Positions 1 through 7,136 are shown, counted from the stretch's first letter. The stretch is 8,789 bases of DNA from CAVPMN01 sp963706425 (GCA_963706425.1 CAVPMN010000026.1:1-8789), one strand, 5' to 3'. The notes: a model not told the origin generated them from the sequence alone. Numbers and translations: made by a program.

Positions 1-81
1 CGCGCGGACGTCGCTTCATCGACACGAGCGGGCAGGCTAGCGGGCCGCGGCGCGCGGCTCTTGAGCTGGGCTCGGGATCAG

Positions 82-97
82 CTGACGAGGTCGTCAG
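82..97. repeat. Short perfect inverted repeat
   Basis: Two 7-base arms, CTGACGA and TCGTCAG, are separated by only GG. The dyad lies about 40 bp past the stop codon of the leftward histidine kinase gene. It could be part of a termination or processing signal, or a protein-binding site for a gene beyond the left edge. A minus-strand ATG at 17-19 could start such a gene, but only six codons are visible. There is no T-run beside it, so it is not a standard intrinsic terminator. The rest of bases 1-135 shows nothing I can assign. Confidence 0.35.
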
Positions 98-135
98 GAG
101 CGGAGGTCGGTCGGACGGCCCCGTTACTGGTGCGG

Positions 136-1521
136 TCAGGTGTGCTCGAGGGGCAGGTCGACGCGAAAGACGGTGCGCCCGGGTTCTGAGCTGGAAGGTC
201 AGCGCGCCGCCGTGGTGGCCCTCGATGATGCTGCGACTGATGTCGAGCCCGAGACCCGTGCCCTTTCCTGGTGCTTTGGTCGTGAAGAACTGATCGAAGA
301 CGTGCGGCGCGGCGTCGGGCGCGATGCCCGGTCCGTTGTCCTCGACCTCCACGCGGATGAGCCCGTCGTCGTCCCGTGTGCGCACCACGATGTGAGGATC
401 CACCGTCGCGCTGTCGAGCAGCGCGTCGGCGGCGTTGTCGATGAGGTTGGTCCAGACCTGGTTGAGCTCGCCTCCGTGCACGCTGATGGTCGGTAGGTCG
501 GGCGCCAGATCGCGCTCGACGCGGATCGGCTTCAGCTTCCCGGCGAATATCGCAAGGGTGTCCGCGATGCCCTGGTTGACATCGACCTCGACGAGCTCGC
601 CCCGATCGAAGAACGAGTACGACTTCAGCGCCTGCACGAGGTCGACCACGCGGTGGTGGCCCGTTGGGCCTGACCGATCAGCGCCCGCACGTTTCCCGTT
701 GCGGCCACCGCCTCGGCGATGGCCGCCCGCTGATCGTCGGTTGATCCGAGCGACGCCAGCTCGGCCCACGTCACGCCGAGATCCGTGAGTTCGGCCGCTC
801 GCAGCCACGGCTCGTCGACACCGAGCCTGGCCAACTCCTCCTCGAGCTTCGACTGGTGATCGTCGCGCGTCGTCGGATCGATCGTCGCAGGCGGTGGTGG
901 CTCTGCACCATCCATCAGCCTGGAAACCTCGGCCGCTTCCGTGGGTGCGAGGTCGAGTCGGTCCAGCCGACGACGAGCTTCGATCTCACGCGTGATCGCC
1001 ACGTCGAGCCCGGCGAGCACGCGTTCGGTCGCGGACGCCGGATTGTTGAGCTCGTGCGCGATGCCGGCGACCATCGTGCCGAGCTGGGCCATCCGCTCTG
1101 ATTGGCGCAGCTGGCTCTGTGACGCCCGCAACCGGGCCAGTGCGGTCTCGAAGAGCACCCGGCCCGCCTGAGGCGACGAGGCCAGGAGGTGGTCGAGCGC
1201 CGACTTCGGGATGGCGAGCACCTCGGAGGCCTCGTCGGCTCGCGCGGTCGCCATGCGGGCGCTCGGTTCGAGCAGCGCCATCTCGCCGATGACCTCGCCG
1301 GGCTCACGCGTCGCCAGACGCGCTTGGCGGCCGCCCGTGGTCTTGAAGATCCCGATCGTGCCCCGCACGATCAGGTAGGCCCGGTCGCCGGGCTCGCCCT
1401 CGTGGAACAGCACCTGGCCTCGGTCGAGCTCGATCGGCTCGCACGCCTCGGCGAGCTGGGTGAGATCGTGGTCGTCGAGGTCTCGGAGCAGGCCCACCCG
1501 CCGGAGCACCTCCTCGTGCAC
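136..1521 (-). CDS. Cyclic-nucleotide-binding sensor histidine kinase (two frame disruptions)
   Basis: Frame-corrected length is 461 residues. Residues about 10-125 form a CRP-type cyclic-nucleotide-binding domain whose phosphate cassette is intact (G79, E80, R89). The H-box follows (AHELNNP, phospho-acceptor His156), then an acidic helical linker (about 165-300) typical of this kinase family. The HATPase domain has an N-box with N363, DNGPG at 395-399, an F-box FFTTK and GTGLGL at 421-426. I chose the GTG start at 1519-1521 because GAGG lies 7 nt upstream and the preceding gene ends 2 bp before. There is no transmembrane segment, so it is cytoplasmic. The likely partner is the upstream response regulator-flavoprotein. 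One base is missing near 652 (RATT continues as RVVDLVQ in another frame) and one is extra near 193 (LTF continues as SSEPGRT). The two restore the original frame, but as written translation stops at 625-627, before the ATPase domain. Confidence 0.88.
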
Positions 1522-1523
1522 GG

Positions 1524-3197
1524 CTAGACCTCGGCCAGATATCGGTGCACGAGCGTCACCGCGATGGCTCCCGTACCCACCGCGGATGCCACCCGCCTCA
1601 CCGCGCCGTGCTGGATGTCGCCGGCGACGAAGATGCCGGGGACGCTGGTCTCGAGCAGGTAGGGGTCGCGTGCGGGCAGCCATCCGCTCGGCCGTGCTCC
1701 GTGCTCGAGCAGGTCGGTGCCGGTGAGCACGAAGCCTTCCTCGTCGAGTCGCACCACGCCCCGCAGGATGTCGGTGTGCGGGAGGGTGCCGATCATGACG
1801 AAGACCGCCGAGGCGGGAATCGTCCGGGTCGCACCGTCGCCCTTTTCGCTCACCACCACCTCCTCGATTCGGTCGGTGCCGGCGATCTCGTCGAGCACGG
1901 TTGACGTGAGGACCTCGATGTTGGGTGTGTCGGTGATCGCCTGCACGAGGTAGTGGCTCATGCCGGCGGCGAGCGACGGCGCCCGCACGAGCATGGTGAC
2001 CTTCGAGGCGTAGCGGGCGAAGAGCAGGGCCGCCTGCCCGGCCGAGTTCGCGCCACCGACGATCACCACGGGTTCGTCCTGATAGGTGACGGCCTCGGTG
2101 AGGGCCGCGCCGTAGTAGACGCCGCGCCCGGTGAATCGCTCGACTCCCGGTTGGTCGAGCTGCCGGGTGGTCATGCCGGTCGCCACCAGCAGGGCCCGGC
2201 ACGCCAGCTCGGAGCCGTCGTCGAGGGTCACGTAGTGATAGCTCTCGTCGGAGCGCACGCAGGTGACCTCGGCTGGGCAGAGCAGCTCGACGCCGAACCG
2301 CTCGGCCTGCACGGTCGCCCGCCGGGCGAGGTCGGCGCCCGTGAGCCCGCTCGGGAAGCCCAGGTAGTTGTCGATGTGTGAGCTCGTGCCTGCCTGGCCA
2401 CCGGTCGCCCGGCATTCGATGAGCGCGCACGACAGACCCTCCGACCCGCCGTAGACCGCGGCACCCAGGCCGGCCGGACCGGCGCCCACGATGATGAGGT
2501 CGTACATCGGCAGACGGGCGGTGGTTCGGCGTCCGAGCTTGGCCGCGAGATCGGGGATGTCGGGTTGGGTCAGCACCGTGCCGTCGGGGAAGAACACGAA
2601 CGGCTCGTCATCGGGTGAGTGGTCTGACGCTTCGAGGAGGCTGCGGGCCTCGCTGTCGCGGTCGAGGTCGAGCCAGCGGTAAGGCGTCTGGCTGCGCGCC
2701 AGCCAGTCCTTGATGGCGTAGGCGTTGGGAGAGAGCCTGCGGCCCACGACCCGGATGCCCTCGAACGTGGCCGGTGCGTTGGCCCGCCAGTCGTCGAGCA
2801 GGCCATCGAGCACCGGATAGAGCTCGCGCTCGGGCGGGTGCCACGGCTTCATCAGGTAGTGGTCGAGGGAGATCTCGTTGATGGCGGTGATGGCGGCCTG
2901 GGTGTCGGCGTAGGCAGTGAGCAGCACCTTCTTGGCATCGGGATAGATCGGCGACACGAGGGCCAGCAGAGCCGTGCCCTCCAGGTCGGGCATGCGCTGG
3001 TCGACCACGAGCAACGCGACCCGCTCGGCACGCCGCTTCATCTCCTCGACCAGTGCGAGCGCTTCCCTACCTCCACCTGCCGTGACGACCCGGAAGTCGC
3101 CGCCGTAGCGCTTCAGGAGATCGGTGCGCACTGCGGCGAGCACGTCGGGGTCGTCGTCGACGGCCACGATCACCGGCTTCTTGGTTGGCTCAGCCAT
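1524..3197 (-). CDS. Response regulator fused to thioredoxin-reductase-like FAD oxidoreductase
   Basis: The protein has 557 residues. A receiver domain occupies about 8-135, with acidic pocket D14-D16, phospho-acceptor D66 (VVDQRMP), T94 and K117. A glutaredoxin-like segment (about 145-225) follows but carries SPNA where a CPxC pair would sit. The TrxB-like flavoprotein spans about 231-557: FAD motif GAGPAG at 238-243, ATG at 340-342, nucleotide motif GGANSAG at 381-387 and the C-terminal FAD motif GD at 526-527. The redox CxxC of true thioredoxin reductases is replaced by YYGA at 361-364, and no CxxC occurs anywhere in the protein. It probably transfers NAD(P)H electrons through FAD to a non-disulfide acceptor that I cannot name, under phosphorylation control. 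The ATG at 3195-3197 puts a short tail before the receiver domain and overlaps the end of the phosphoesterase gene by 8 bp. Annotation pipelines may call this a thioredoxin reductase, which the missing cysteines contradict. Confidence 0.93.
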   Translation of the reverse strand: MAEPTKKPVIVAVDDDPDVLAAVRTDLLKRYGGDFRVVTAGGGREALALVEEMKRRAERVALLVVDQRMPDLEGTALLALVSPIYPDAKKVLLTAYADTQAAITAINEISLDHYLMKPWHPPERELYPVLDGLLDDWRANAPATFEGIRVVGRRLSPNAYAIKDWLARSQTPYRWLDLDRDSEARSLLEASDHSPDDEPFVFFPDGTVLTQPDIPDLAAKLGRRTTARLPMYDLIIVGAGPAGLGAAVYGGSEGLSCALIECRATGGQAGTSSHIDNYLGFPSGLTGADLARRATVQAERFGVELLCPAEVTCVRSDESYHYVTLDDGSELACRALLVATGMTTRQLDQPGVERFTGRGVYYGAALTEAVTYQDEPVVIVGGANSAGQAALLFARYASKVTMLVRAPSLAAGMSHYLVQAITDTPNIEVLTSTVLDEIAGTDRIEEVVVSEKGDGATRTIPASAVFVMIGTLPHTDILRGVVRLDEEGFVLTGTDLLEHGARPSGWLPARDPYLLETSVPGIFVAGDIQHGAVRRVASAVGTGAIAVTLVHRYLAEV

Positions 3198-4047
3198 CGT
3201 TCCAGCCCTGCCGGTCGAGGGCCTGGTAGCGATGGCGCACACCACCGTCTGCGGCCACGTCCACCACGAGGAAGCCCGACGGGTCGTCGCCCAGGGGGAA
3301 GCCGACTGCGCTCGCAGTCACCAGCTCGACCTGCTCGTAGGAGCCGTGGGCGCCGCGGTGCAGGTGGCCGGAGAGCACCAGGTCGACCCCGTACTCGACG
3401 AACAGGTCGAGGGCGCGTCGACGCTGTTCCTTGTCCACCGACCAGTACGACTGTTCCTCGTCCGGACGCTCGAGGAACAGCGGATGGTGTCCGAACACGA
3501 CCGTCGGGCCGGTCCGCGCCGCCGCCTCCCGCAAGGCGGCCTCGAGAAACGCCAGCTGCGCCTCGGCCCGCTCCGGCAGATCGTTGGGACAGGCGAGAAG
3601 GACCGTGTTCATGACGACGAACGACGCGCCTTTGTGCTCGAACGCATAGTGATCGGGCCCGAACTCCTCGCAGTAGGCCTTCAGGTGCGCCTCGCTGGGG
3701 TGCATCGCATCGTCGGCGACGTCGTGGTTGCCCGGCACCATGTGGGCGGCGATGTTCGAGTCGAGCTGCGACAGGACGGATTTGAAGGTGTCGACTTGGC
3801 CGGTGACGCCTACGTCGTTGATGAGGTCGCCGCCGAACACCACGAAGTCGGGTGCCAGCGCATTGGCCGCCTGCACGGCATCCACGAGCCGGGCCGCATC
3901 CCACTCCCAGTTCTCGACGGCCGGCACGGCGCGAACCTTCATGCCACGCCGCGCAAAGTCGGCAATCTGCTGGTTGTTCATCCCGCTGAACGCCGCGTAA
4001 CAACCGAGCTGCGGGTCCACGATGAAGAGAAAGCGAAACGGCTTCAT
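3190..4047 (-). CDS. Calcineurin-like metallophosphoesterase
   Basis: A 285-residue cytoplasmic protein with the ordered di-metal motifs of the calcineurin-like fold. Motif I is DPQLG (D11, with Q13 where most families have His). Motif II is GGDLIND (D74), III is GNHD (106-109), IV is GHH (186-188) and V is GHLH (227-230). The DPQ form of motif I recalls CPPED1-type phosphatases, while the size and overall layout also fit CpdA/GpdQ-type cyclic-nucleotide phosphodiesterases. The substrate is therefore open: cAMP, a phosphoprotein or another phosphodiester. I chose the ATG at 4045-4047 because the conserved beta-strand FRFLFIVD begins three residues later and the divergent globin gene limits further extension. 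It is the first gene of the leftward operon, next to a cyclic-nucleotide-binding kinase and a cyclase, so a role in ending the signal is plausible but inferred. Confidence 0.9.
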   Translation of the reverse strand: MKPFRFLFIVDPQLGCYAAFSGMNNQQIADFARRGMKVRAVPAVENWEWDAARLVDAVQAANALAPDFVVFGGDLINDVGVTGQVDTFKSVLSQLDSNIAAHMVPGNHDVADDAMHPSEAHLKAYCEEFGPDHYAFEHKGASFVVMNTVLLACPNDLPERAEAQLAFLEAALREAAARTGPTVVFGHHPLFLERPDEEQSYWSVDKEQRRRALDLFVEYGVDLVLSGHLHRGAHGSYEQVELVTASAVGFPLGDDPSGFLVVDVAADGGVRHRYQALDRQGWNDG

Positions 4048-4060
4048 GTCGGGTTCAGCC

Positions 4061-4088
4061 AGCGTAGTCGGGTGTCCGATCGTGTCCA
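4061..4088 (-). promoter_or_regulatory. Candidate promoter of the leftward operon
   Basis: Read on the minus strand, TGGACA (RC of 4083-4088; 5 of 6 to TTGACA) is followed after 16 nt by TACGCT (RC of 4061-4066), which fits the loose TAnnnT -10 of high-GC bacteria. It lies 13 nt before the phosphoesterase ATG, implying a very short leader, which is common in actinobacteria. On the plus strand, TAACCT at 4131-4136 is a possible -10 for the globin operon, but I see no convincing -35 for it. Both assignments come from reading by eye only. Confidence 0.3.
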
Positions 4089-4161
4089 GGAGGAGGTCGC
4101 GGCTCGGGGATGAGGCTCCCGATGCTGGACTAACCTCGGGGTCCGACCAGGGAGAAAGCGG

Positions 4162-4518
4162 ATGCAGACTCTGTTCGAGCGGTACGGCGGATTTCCCAAG
4201 GTGAGCCGGATCGTCAGCACGTTCTACGACCGGGTGCTCGACTCGCCGACGTTGTCGCCCTACTTCGAGGGCGTCGACATGCGGCGCATCATCGATCATC
4301 AGACCAAGTTCATCGCGTCGGTGATGGGTGGCCCGGCATCGTTCACCAACGAGCACCTCGCCCACGTGCACCAGCATCTCGGCATCGACACCAGGTCTTT
4401 CGAGGAGGCGGTACTGGTGCTACGCGACTCGTTCGAGGACCACGGAGTGGACGAGAACGACATCGGTGCGGTCCTCGCACACGTGCGGTCCAAGAAGACC
4501 TTCATCGTCTTCGAATGA
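4162..4518 (+). CDS. Truncated (2/2) hemoglobin, group I-like
   Basis: A 118-residue protein of typical length for a truncated hemoglobin. It opens with the family pattern LFERYGG. FYDRVLDSP places Tyr22 at position B10 (the ligand-stabilising tyrosine). The E-helix segment HQTKFIASVMGGP puts Gln47 at E11, as in group I (TrHbN) proteins, with the GGP turn after it. HLAHVHQHLGI supplies the proximal heme ligand, His70 (F8). Such proteins bind O2 and NO, and some act as NO dioxygenases that need an electron donor. The ATG at 4162 is preceded by GGAG with a 7-nt spacer. Its last bases overlap the cyclase start (ATGA), so the two are probably translated together. A role as the heme input for the cyclase is suggested by this coupling. 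Simple NO detoxification, with the flavoprotein opposite as reductase, is an alternative. Confidence 0.92.
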   Translation: MQTLFERYGGFPKVSRIVSTFYDRVLDSPTLSPYFEGVDMRRIIDHQTKFIASVMGGPASFTNEHLAHVHQHLGIDTRSFEEAVLVLRDSFEDHGVDENDIGAVLAHVRSKKTFIVFE

Positions 4519-5583
4519 GTATGGAGGCAGAGCAGCTCCGTCAGGTGGTGCAGTCCCTCGCCGAGGGGGTCGCAGTGGTCGACCCCGAGACCTGGGCGAT
4601 CGAGTTCGAGAACGCGAAGTTCTTCCAGTGGTTCCCGTTGGAAGAAGCCGAGGACGGCACGACCACCGTGGCCGACCCGACATTCGGCGAACGGATCCCC
4701 GGGATCGACCTCGAGCGGCTGCGGTCCCGCGTCAGTGAGCATCGAGCGTTCGACCACGAGCTCGAAGTCACGATCGGTGCGCGCACCGTGCCGTTGCGCA
4801 TCAACTGCACCAGCTTGGGGGATGGAGACGCCCCGCTGGTTCTGGTGCAGGCGATCGACATGTCGAAGCAGCGAGAAGCGGAGTACATGCTCGAGTCCTA
4901 CTCCCGGCTCGCCGAGCGCAACGCCCGTGAGCTCGAGAAGGAGAAAGACAAGGTCGAGCGCCTGCTCCTCAACATCATGCCGAAGGCAGTGTTCGAGGAG
5001 ATGCGCGACTACGGCACCGCCACGCCGCAGCACTTTCAGTCGGCGTCGATCGTGATGCTCGATTTCGTCGGCTTCACCAAGATGGCGATCTCCTCTGATC
5101 CGAGCGCGGTGGTGGCCGAGTTGAACGACATCTTCTCGGCGTTCGACCGCATCGTCGACATGTTCGGCTGCGAGCGACTGCGCACCATCGGCGACGCATA
5201 CATGGCGGTGTCCGGCGTGCCCGAGGAGTCTCCGGAGCATCCTCAGAACAGCGGCGCGGGCCGCGCTGCGCATGAGGCGCTATCTCGAGAAGCGGAACCA
5301 GGCGCACCCCCAGCAGTGGCGGGCCCGTATCGGAGTGAACAGCGGACCAGTGATCGGGTCACTCGTGGGTGTGCAGAAGTACGTCTACGACCTGTTCGGC
5401 CCGGGCGTGAACCTGGCCGCTCGCATGGAGTCGATCTCCGAGCCGATGATGATCACGGTGAACGAGGACACCTACCTGCTCCTCAAGGACGACTTCTCGT
5501 TCACCGAACGGGGCGAGTTCGAGGTGAAGGGCTTCGGCACGCAGCGCCTCTTCTTCCTCGACGGCGAGTTCAACAAGCCCTGA
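4515..5583 (+). CDS. Class III adenylate/guanylate cyclase with PAS-like and coiled-coil N-terminus (one frame disruption)
   Basis: Frame-corrected length is 355 residues. Residues about 5-117 look like a PAS domain (EGVAVVDPETWAIEFEN, ending VLVQAIDMSKQ). A charged signalling coiled coil follows (about 118-155), ending in LLLNIMP, a hallmark of sensor-linked cyclases. The catalytic domain (about 175-350) has metal ligands D183 (MLDFVGFT) and D227 (TIGDAYM), and the transition-state pair N299 and R303 (NLAAR). Purine-selectivity positions are R223 (usually Lys in adenylate, Glu in guanylate cyclases) and D292 (Asp as in adenylate cyclases), so cAMP is favoured. One extra base near 5247-5250 breaks the frame after HPQN; removing it gives HPQNAARAALRM, matching the family. 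The ATG at 4515 overlaps the globin stop as ATGA; ATG 4521 is an alternative. There is no membrane segment, so it is cytoplasmic. As written, the catalytic domain is interrupted. Confidence 0.9.
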
Positions 5584-5629
5584 CGGGCGTCTCGTCGGCG
5601 GGCTGCCGCGGGCGACTCCTCCAAGGAAA

Positions 5630-5682
5630 GGCTCAGTTTCGCGGTCCCGGCCGCTGCCGAGATCCGTCTTGCTGACTTTTTT
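5630..5682 (+). other. Possible structured RNA element between cyclase and zinc-ribbon genes
   Basis: In the 135-bp spacer, GCGG (5641-5644) and CCGC (5651-5654) can form a stem. Outer flanks GGC (5630-5632) and GCC (5656-5658) can also pair. A T6 run follows at 5677-5682. The run is too far from the stem for a textbook terminator. It could be a weak terminator for the globin-cyclase transcript or a leader element of the next gene. I cannot match it to a named RNA family. Confidence 0.2.
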
Positions 5683-5718
5683 GCTCCAACTCGCGTCCAT
5701 TCATGCCGATACCACGGC

Positions 5719-6753
5719 ATGGCGCTCGAGCCCACCACCGATGTCGTCGCGACGGGTGCGAGCCCGTGGGGGCTGTGGGAGGAGCCGGAGGCGTCACCGC
5801 TCATCTGTGGCGAATGCGCGAGCGAGATGCCACCCGAGGCCGCGTTCTGCGGTGAGTGTGGCGTCCGACTGGAGCGCCCCGTCGACGAGGTGGTGTCGAC
5901 CGAGCCGGACGGCGACGTCGTGGGAACCGATGTCGATCCCGACATGCCGCCCGAGGTTGCATCCGTTGAGCCAGTCGACGTCGATCCCACTCCGCCACCC
6001 GAACCCGCCAACTTGCTGCCCGTTCTCCCACCGCCGACGGCCGGCACGCGGCGACGGCGGAAGCGCGCGCCGGTGTTGGTGGGGCTTGCCGCGGCGGCGG
6101 CCGTGCTGGTCGGCGTCATCCTCAGCTCCGGCGGATCGGACAGCGACGATGCGGTGATCGCAGCCGACATCAGCACCACGATCACGACAAAAGCCCCCAG
6201 TGAGTCAGACACCGGCGAGGCGGGTAGCACCGACACAACCGACGGTGAAGCGCCAGCGCCCGGCGACGATCCCGTGGTGGCGACCGATGACGCCGCGACC
6301 ACTGCGACGACAGCCGCCGTCGGCGACACCACCACGGCCGGCGCCCGGTCGGCGGCGTCGAACGAGCCGAGCTTCGGGGACGCGGCGCCGGCTCAACCCG
6401 GCGCCCCACCGCCACCGCCGGCGCCACCACCTCCGACATCGCCGACGACCAAGCCACCGCCTCCGGCGGCCCTGTCGGCCTCGTCGTCGTGCAGCCCGAG
6501 TTGCGTGATTCCCCGACGGGGAAGGTTCGAGATCGTGGTCACCAACAGTGGAGGGCGCTCGGGGACGTTCACCGCCACGGCAAGCGACGACGGCCTCCAA
6601 GTCAGCCCGGGCGAGGGCTCGGTGGCCCCCGGCCAGACCCGCACGATCATCATCGTCGACACCCTCGGCAAGCGCCGCCCGGGTGCCACCGTCGAGGTCA
6701 GAGGCCCGAACGGAGCGGTGATCTTCACAGCGACCGTCGACGTGCGCGGGTAG
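5719..6753 (+). CDS. Membrane-anchored zinc-ribbon protein with extracytoplasmic beta-sandwich-like domain
   Basis: A 344-residue protein I cannot name. Residues 30-47 are a zinc ribbon, CxxC-x10-CxxC (C30, C33, C44, C47). An acidic, Pro-rich stretch leads to RRRRKR (111-116) and a single hydrophobic helix at about 118-136. The basic side faces the cytoplasm, so the zinc ribbon is inside and the rest outside. Residues 137-250 are a low-complexity Thr/Ser/Asp/Pro linker with a run of prolines (about 229-250). The C-terminal 90 residues are beta-rich (FEIVVTNSGG, PGQTRTIIIVD, VIFTATVDV) and resemble a small Ig-like or CARDB-like fold, with a CSPSC pair (258, 262) that could form a disulfide. 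The ATG at 5719 has no clear ribosome-binding site, and no better in-frame start was found. It lies 135 bp after the cyclase, on the same strand. A link to it is possible but unproven. Confidence 0.8.
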   Translation: MALEPTTDVVATGASPWGLWEEPEASPLICGECASEMPPEAAFCGECGVRLERPVDEVVSTEPDGDVVGTDVDPDMPPEVASVEPVDVDPTPPPEPANLLPVLPPPTAGTRRRRKRAPVLVGLAAAAAVLVGVILSSGGSDSDDAVIAADISTTITTKAPSESDTGEAGSTDTTDGEAPAPGDDPVVATDDAATTATTAAVGDTTTAGARSAASNEPSFGDAAPAQPGAPPPPPAPPPPTSPTTKPPPPAALSASSSCSPSCVIPRRGRFEIVVTNSGGRSGTFTATASDDGLQVSPGEGSVAPGQTRTIIIVDTLGKRRPGATVEVRGPNGAVIFTATVDVRG

Positions 6754-6772
6754 CCGACCCCGGCGCTCTCGC

Positions 6773-6979
6773 CTCGACGAGGGCGTCGGGCTGCTCGACC
6801 TGATCGGGCCCGAGCACGAGCTCGCCGAGCTGCTGGGCGTCGACGTCGACGTCGTGCCCGCCGACGGGCGGAAGCCTCGGATGCTTGAGCGCGTCATGCG
6901 AGAAGCGGTGCCGCACCTCGCGTGGCGCTCCCGAACGCCCGGACGTGGTGGGCTCGTCGATCCTCGGCTGCACGGATGA
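6773..6979 (+). pseudogene. C-terminal fragment of an MNT-type nucleotidyltransferase
   Basis: From 6773 this frame reads LDEGVGLLDLIG, then ELAELLGVDVDVVPADG and RKPRMLERVMREAVP. This is the second half of small nucleotidyltransferases of the MntA/COG1669 type, antitoxin-like partners of HEPN toxins. The match ends at about 6913; the remaining codons to TGA at 6977-6979 look unrelated. No start codon, GSxxxG motif or SDxD metal site precedes it, because the zinc-ribbon gene stops only 20 bp upstream. The missing front half appears on the opposite strand, beginning at 6915. No HEPN gene is visible nearby. It cannot make an active enzyme. Confidence 0.6.
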
Positions 6980-7136
6980 TCGCCTTGCGTCGCTGGCGCA
7001 GGTGTCGGCCGAGCGGCGTGTCGGGGAGGCCGAGTTCCCGTTCGGGAGATGTGACGACGTCGATCGCGAGCTGGTTGCCGGTCGCTTCGTCGGAAGGCAG
7101 CGGCGGGCCGAACCGCCGCAGACGCCCTCGGGGCAT
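6894..7136 (-). pseudogene. N-terminal fragment of an MNT-type nucleotidyltransferase
   Basis: Minus-strand codons from about 7020 to 6915 read LGRHLRQRRKAIIRAA, then HHVRAFGSATRG. This is the N-terminal helix and GSxxxG nucleotide-binding turn of the MNT fold. After the glycine at 6915-6917 the similarity stops and the frame ends after AAPLLA at 6894. The SDxD catalytic aspartates that should follow are absent. The start is uncertain: ATG 7134-7136 is used here, but the first 35 or so residues show no recognisable domain, and an ATG at 7187 is also possible. It lies 78 bp downstream of the permease gene on the same strand. Its other half is the plus-strand fragment starting at 6773. Bases 7137-7214 show only a weak 6-bp inverted repeat (GTCCAC 7175-7180 / GTGGAC 7198-7203). 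Confidence 0.55.

Noticed and set aside
1522..2430. Upstream extension of the kinase reading frame to an ATG near 2430
   Set aside because: This part is Arg/His-rich, has no domain and lies antiphase inside the well-supported flavoprotein gene. The GTG at 1519-1521 with a ribosome-binding site is the sensible start.
2838..4113. Long plus-strand open frames opposite the regulator and phosphoesterase genes
   Set aside because: They overlap strongly supported minus-strand genes and read as low-complexity Arg/Gly/His sequence.
4048..4377. Extension of the phosphoesterase start upstream of 4047
   Set aside because: It would run through the divergent globin gene, and the conserved first beta-strand already begins right after the ATG at 4045-4047.
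4299..5273. A 324-codon minus-strand open frame opposite the cyclase
   Set aside because: It is a GC-bias mirror of the globin/cyclase coding sequence, with no recognisable domain. The plus-strand proteins have clear catalytic motifs.
5640..5682. Intrinsic terminator after the cyclase
   Set aside because: The best stem is only 4 bp and ends more than 20 nt before the T-run, so it is kept only as a possible structured element.
6725..6912. Minus-strand reading with GHDVDVDAQQLGELV as a nucleotidyltransferase part
   Set aside because: It is the reverse of GVDVDVV on the plus strand, where the surrounding residues match the family far better.
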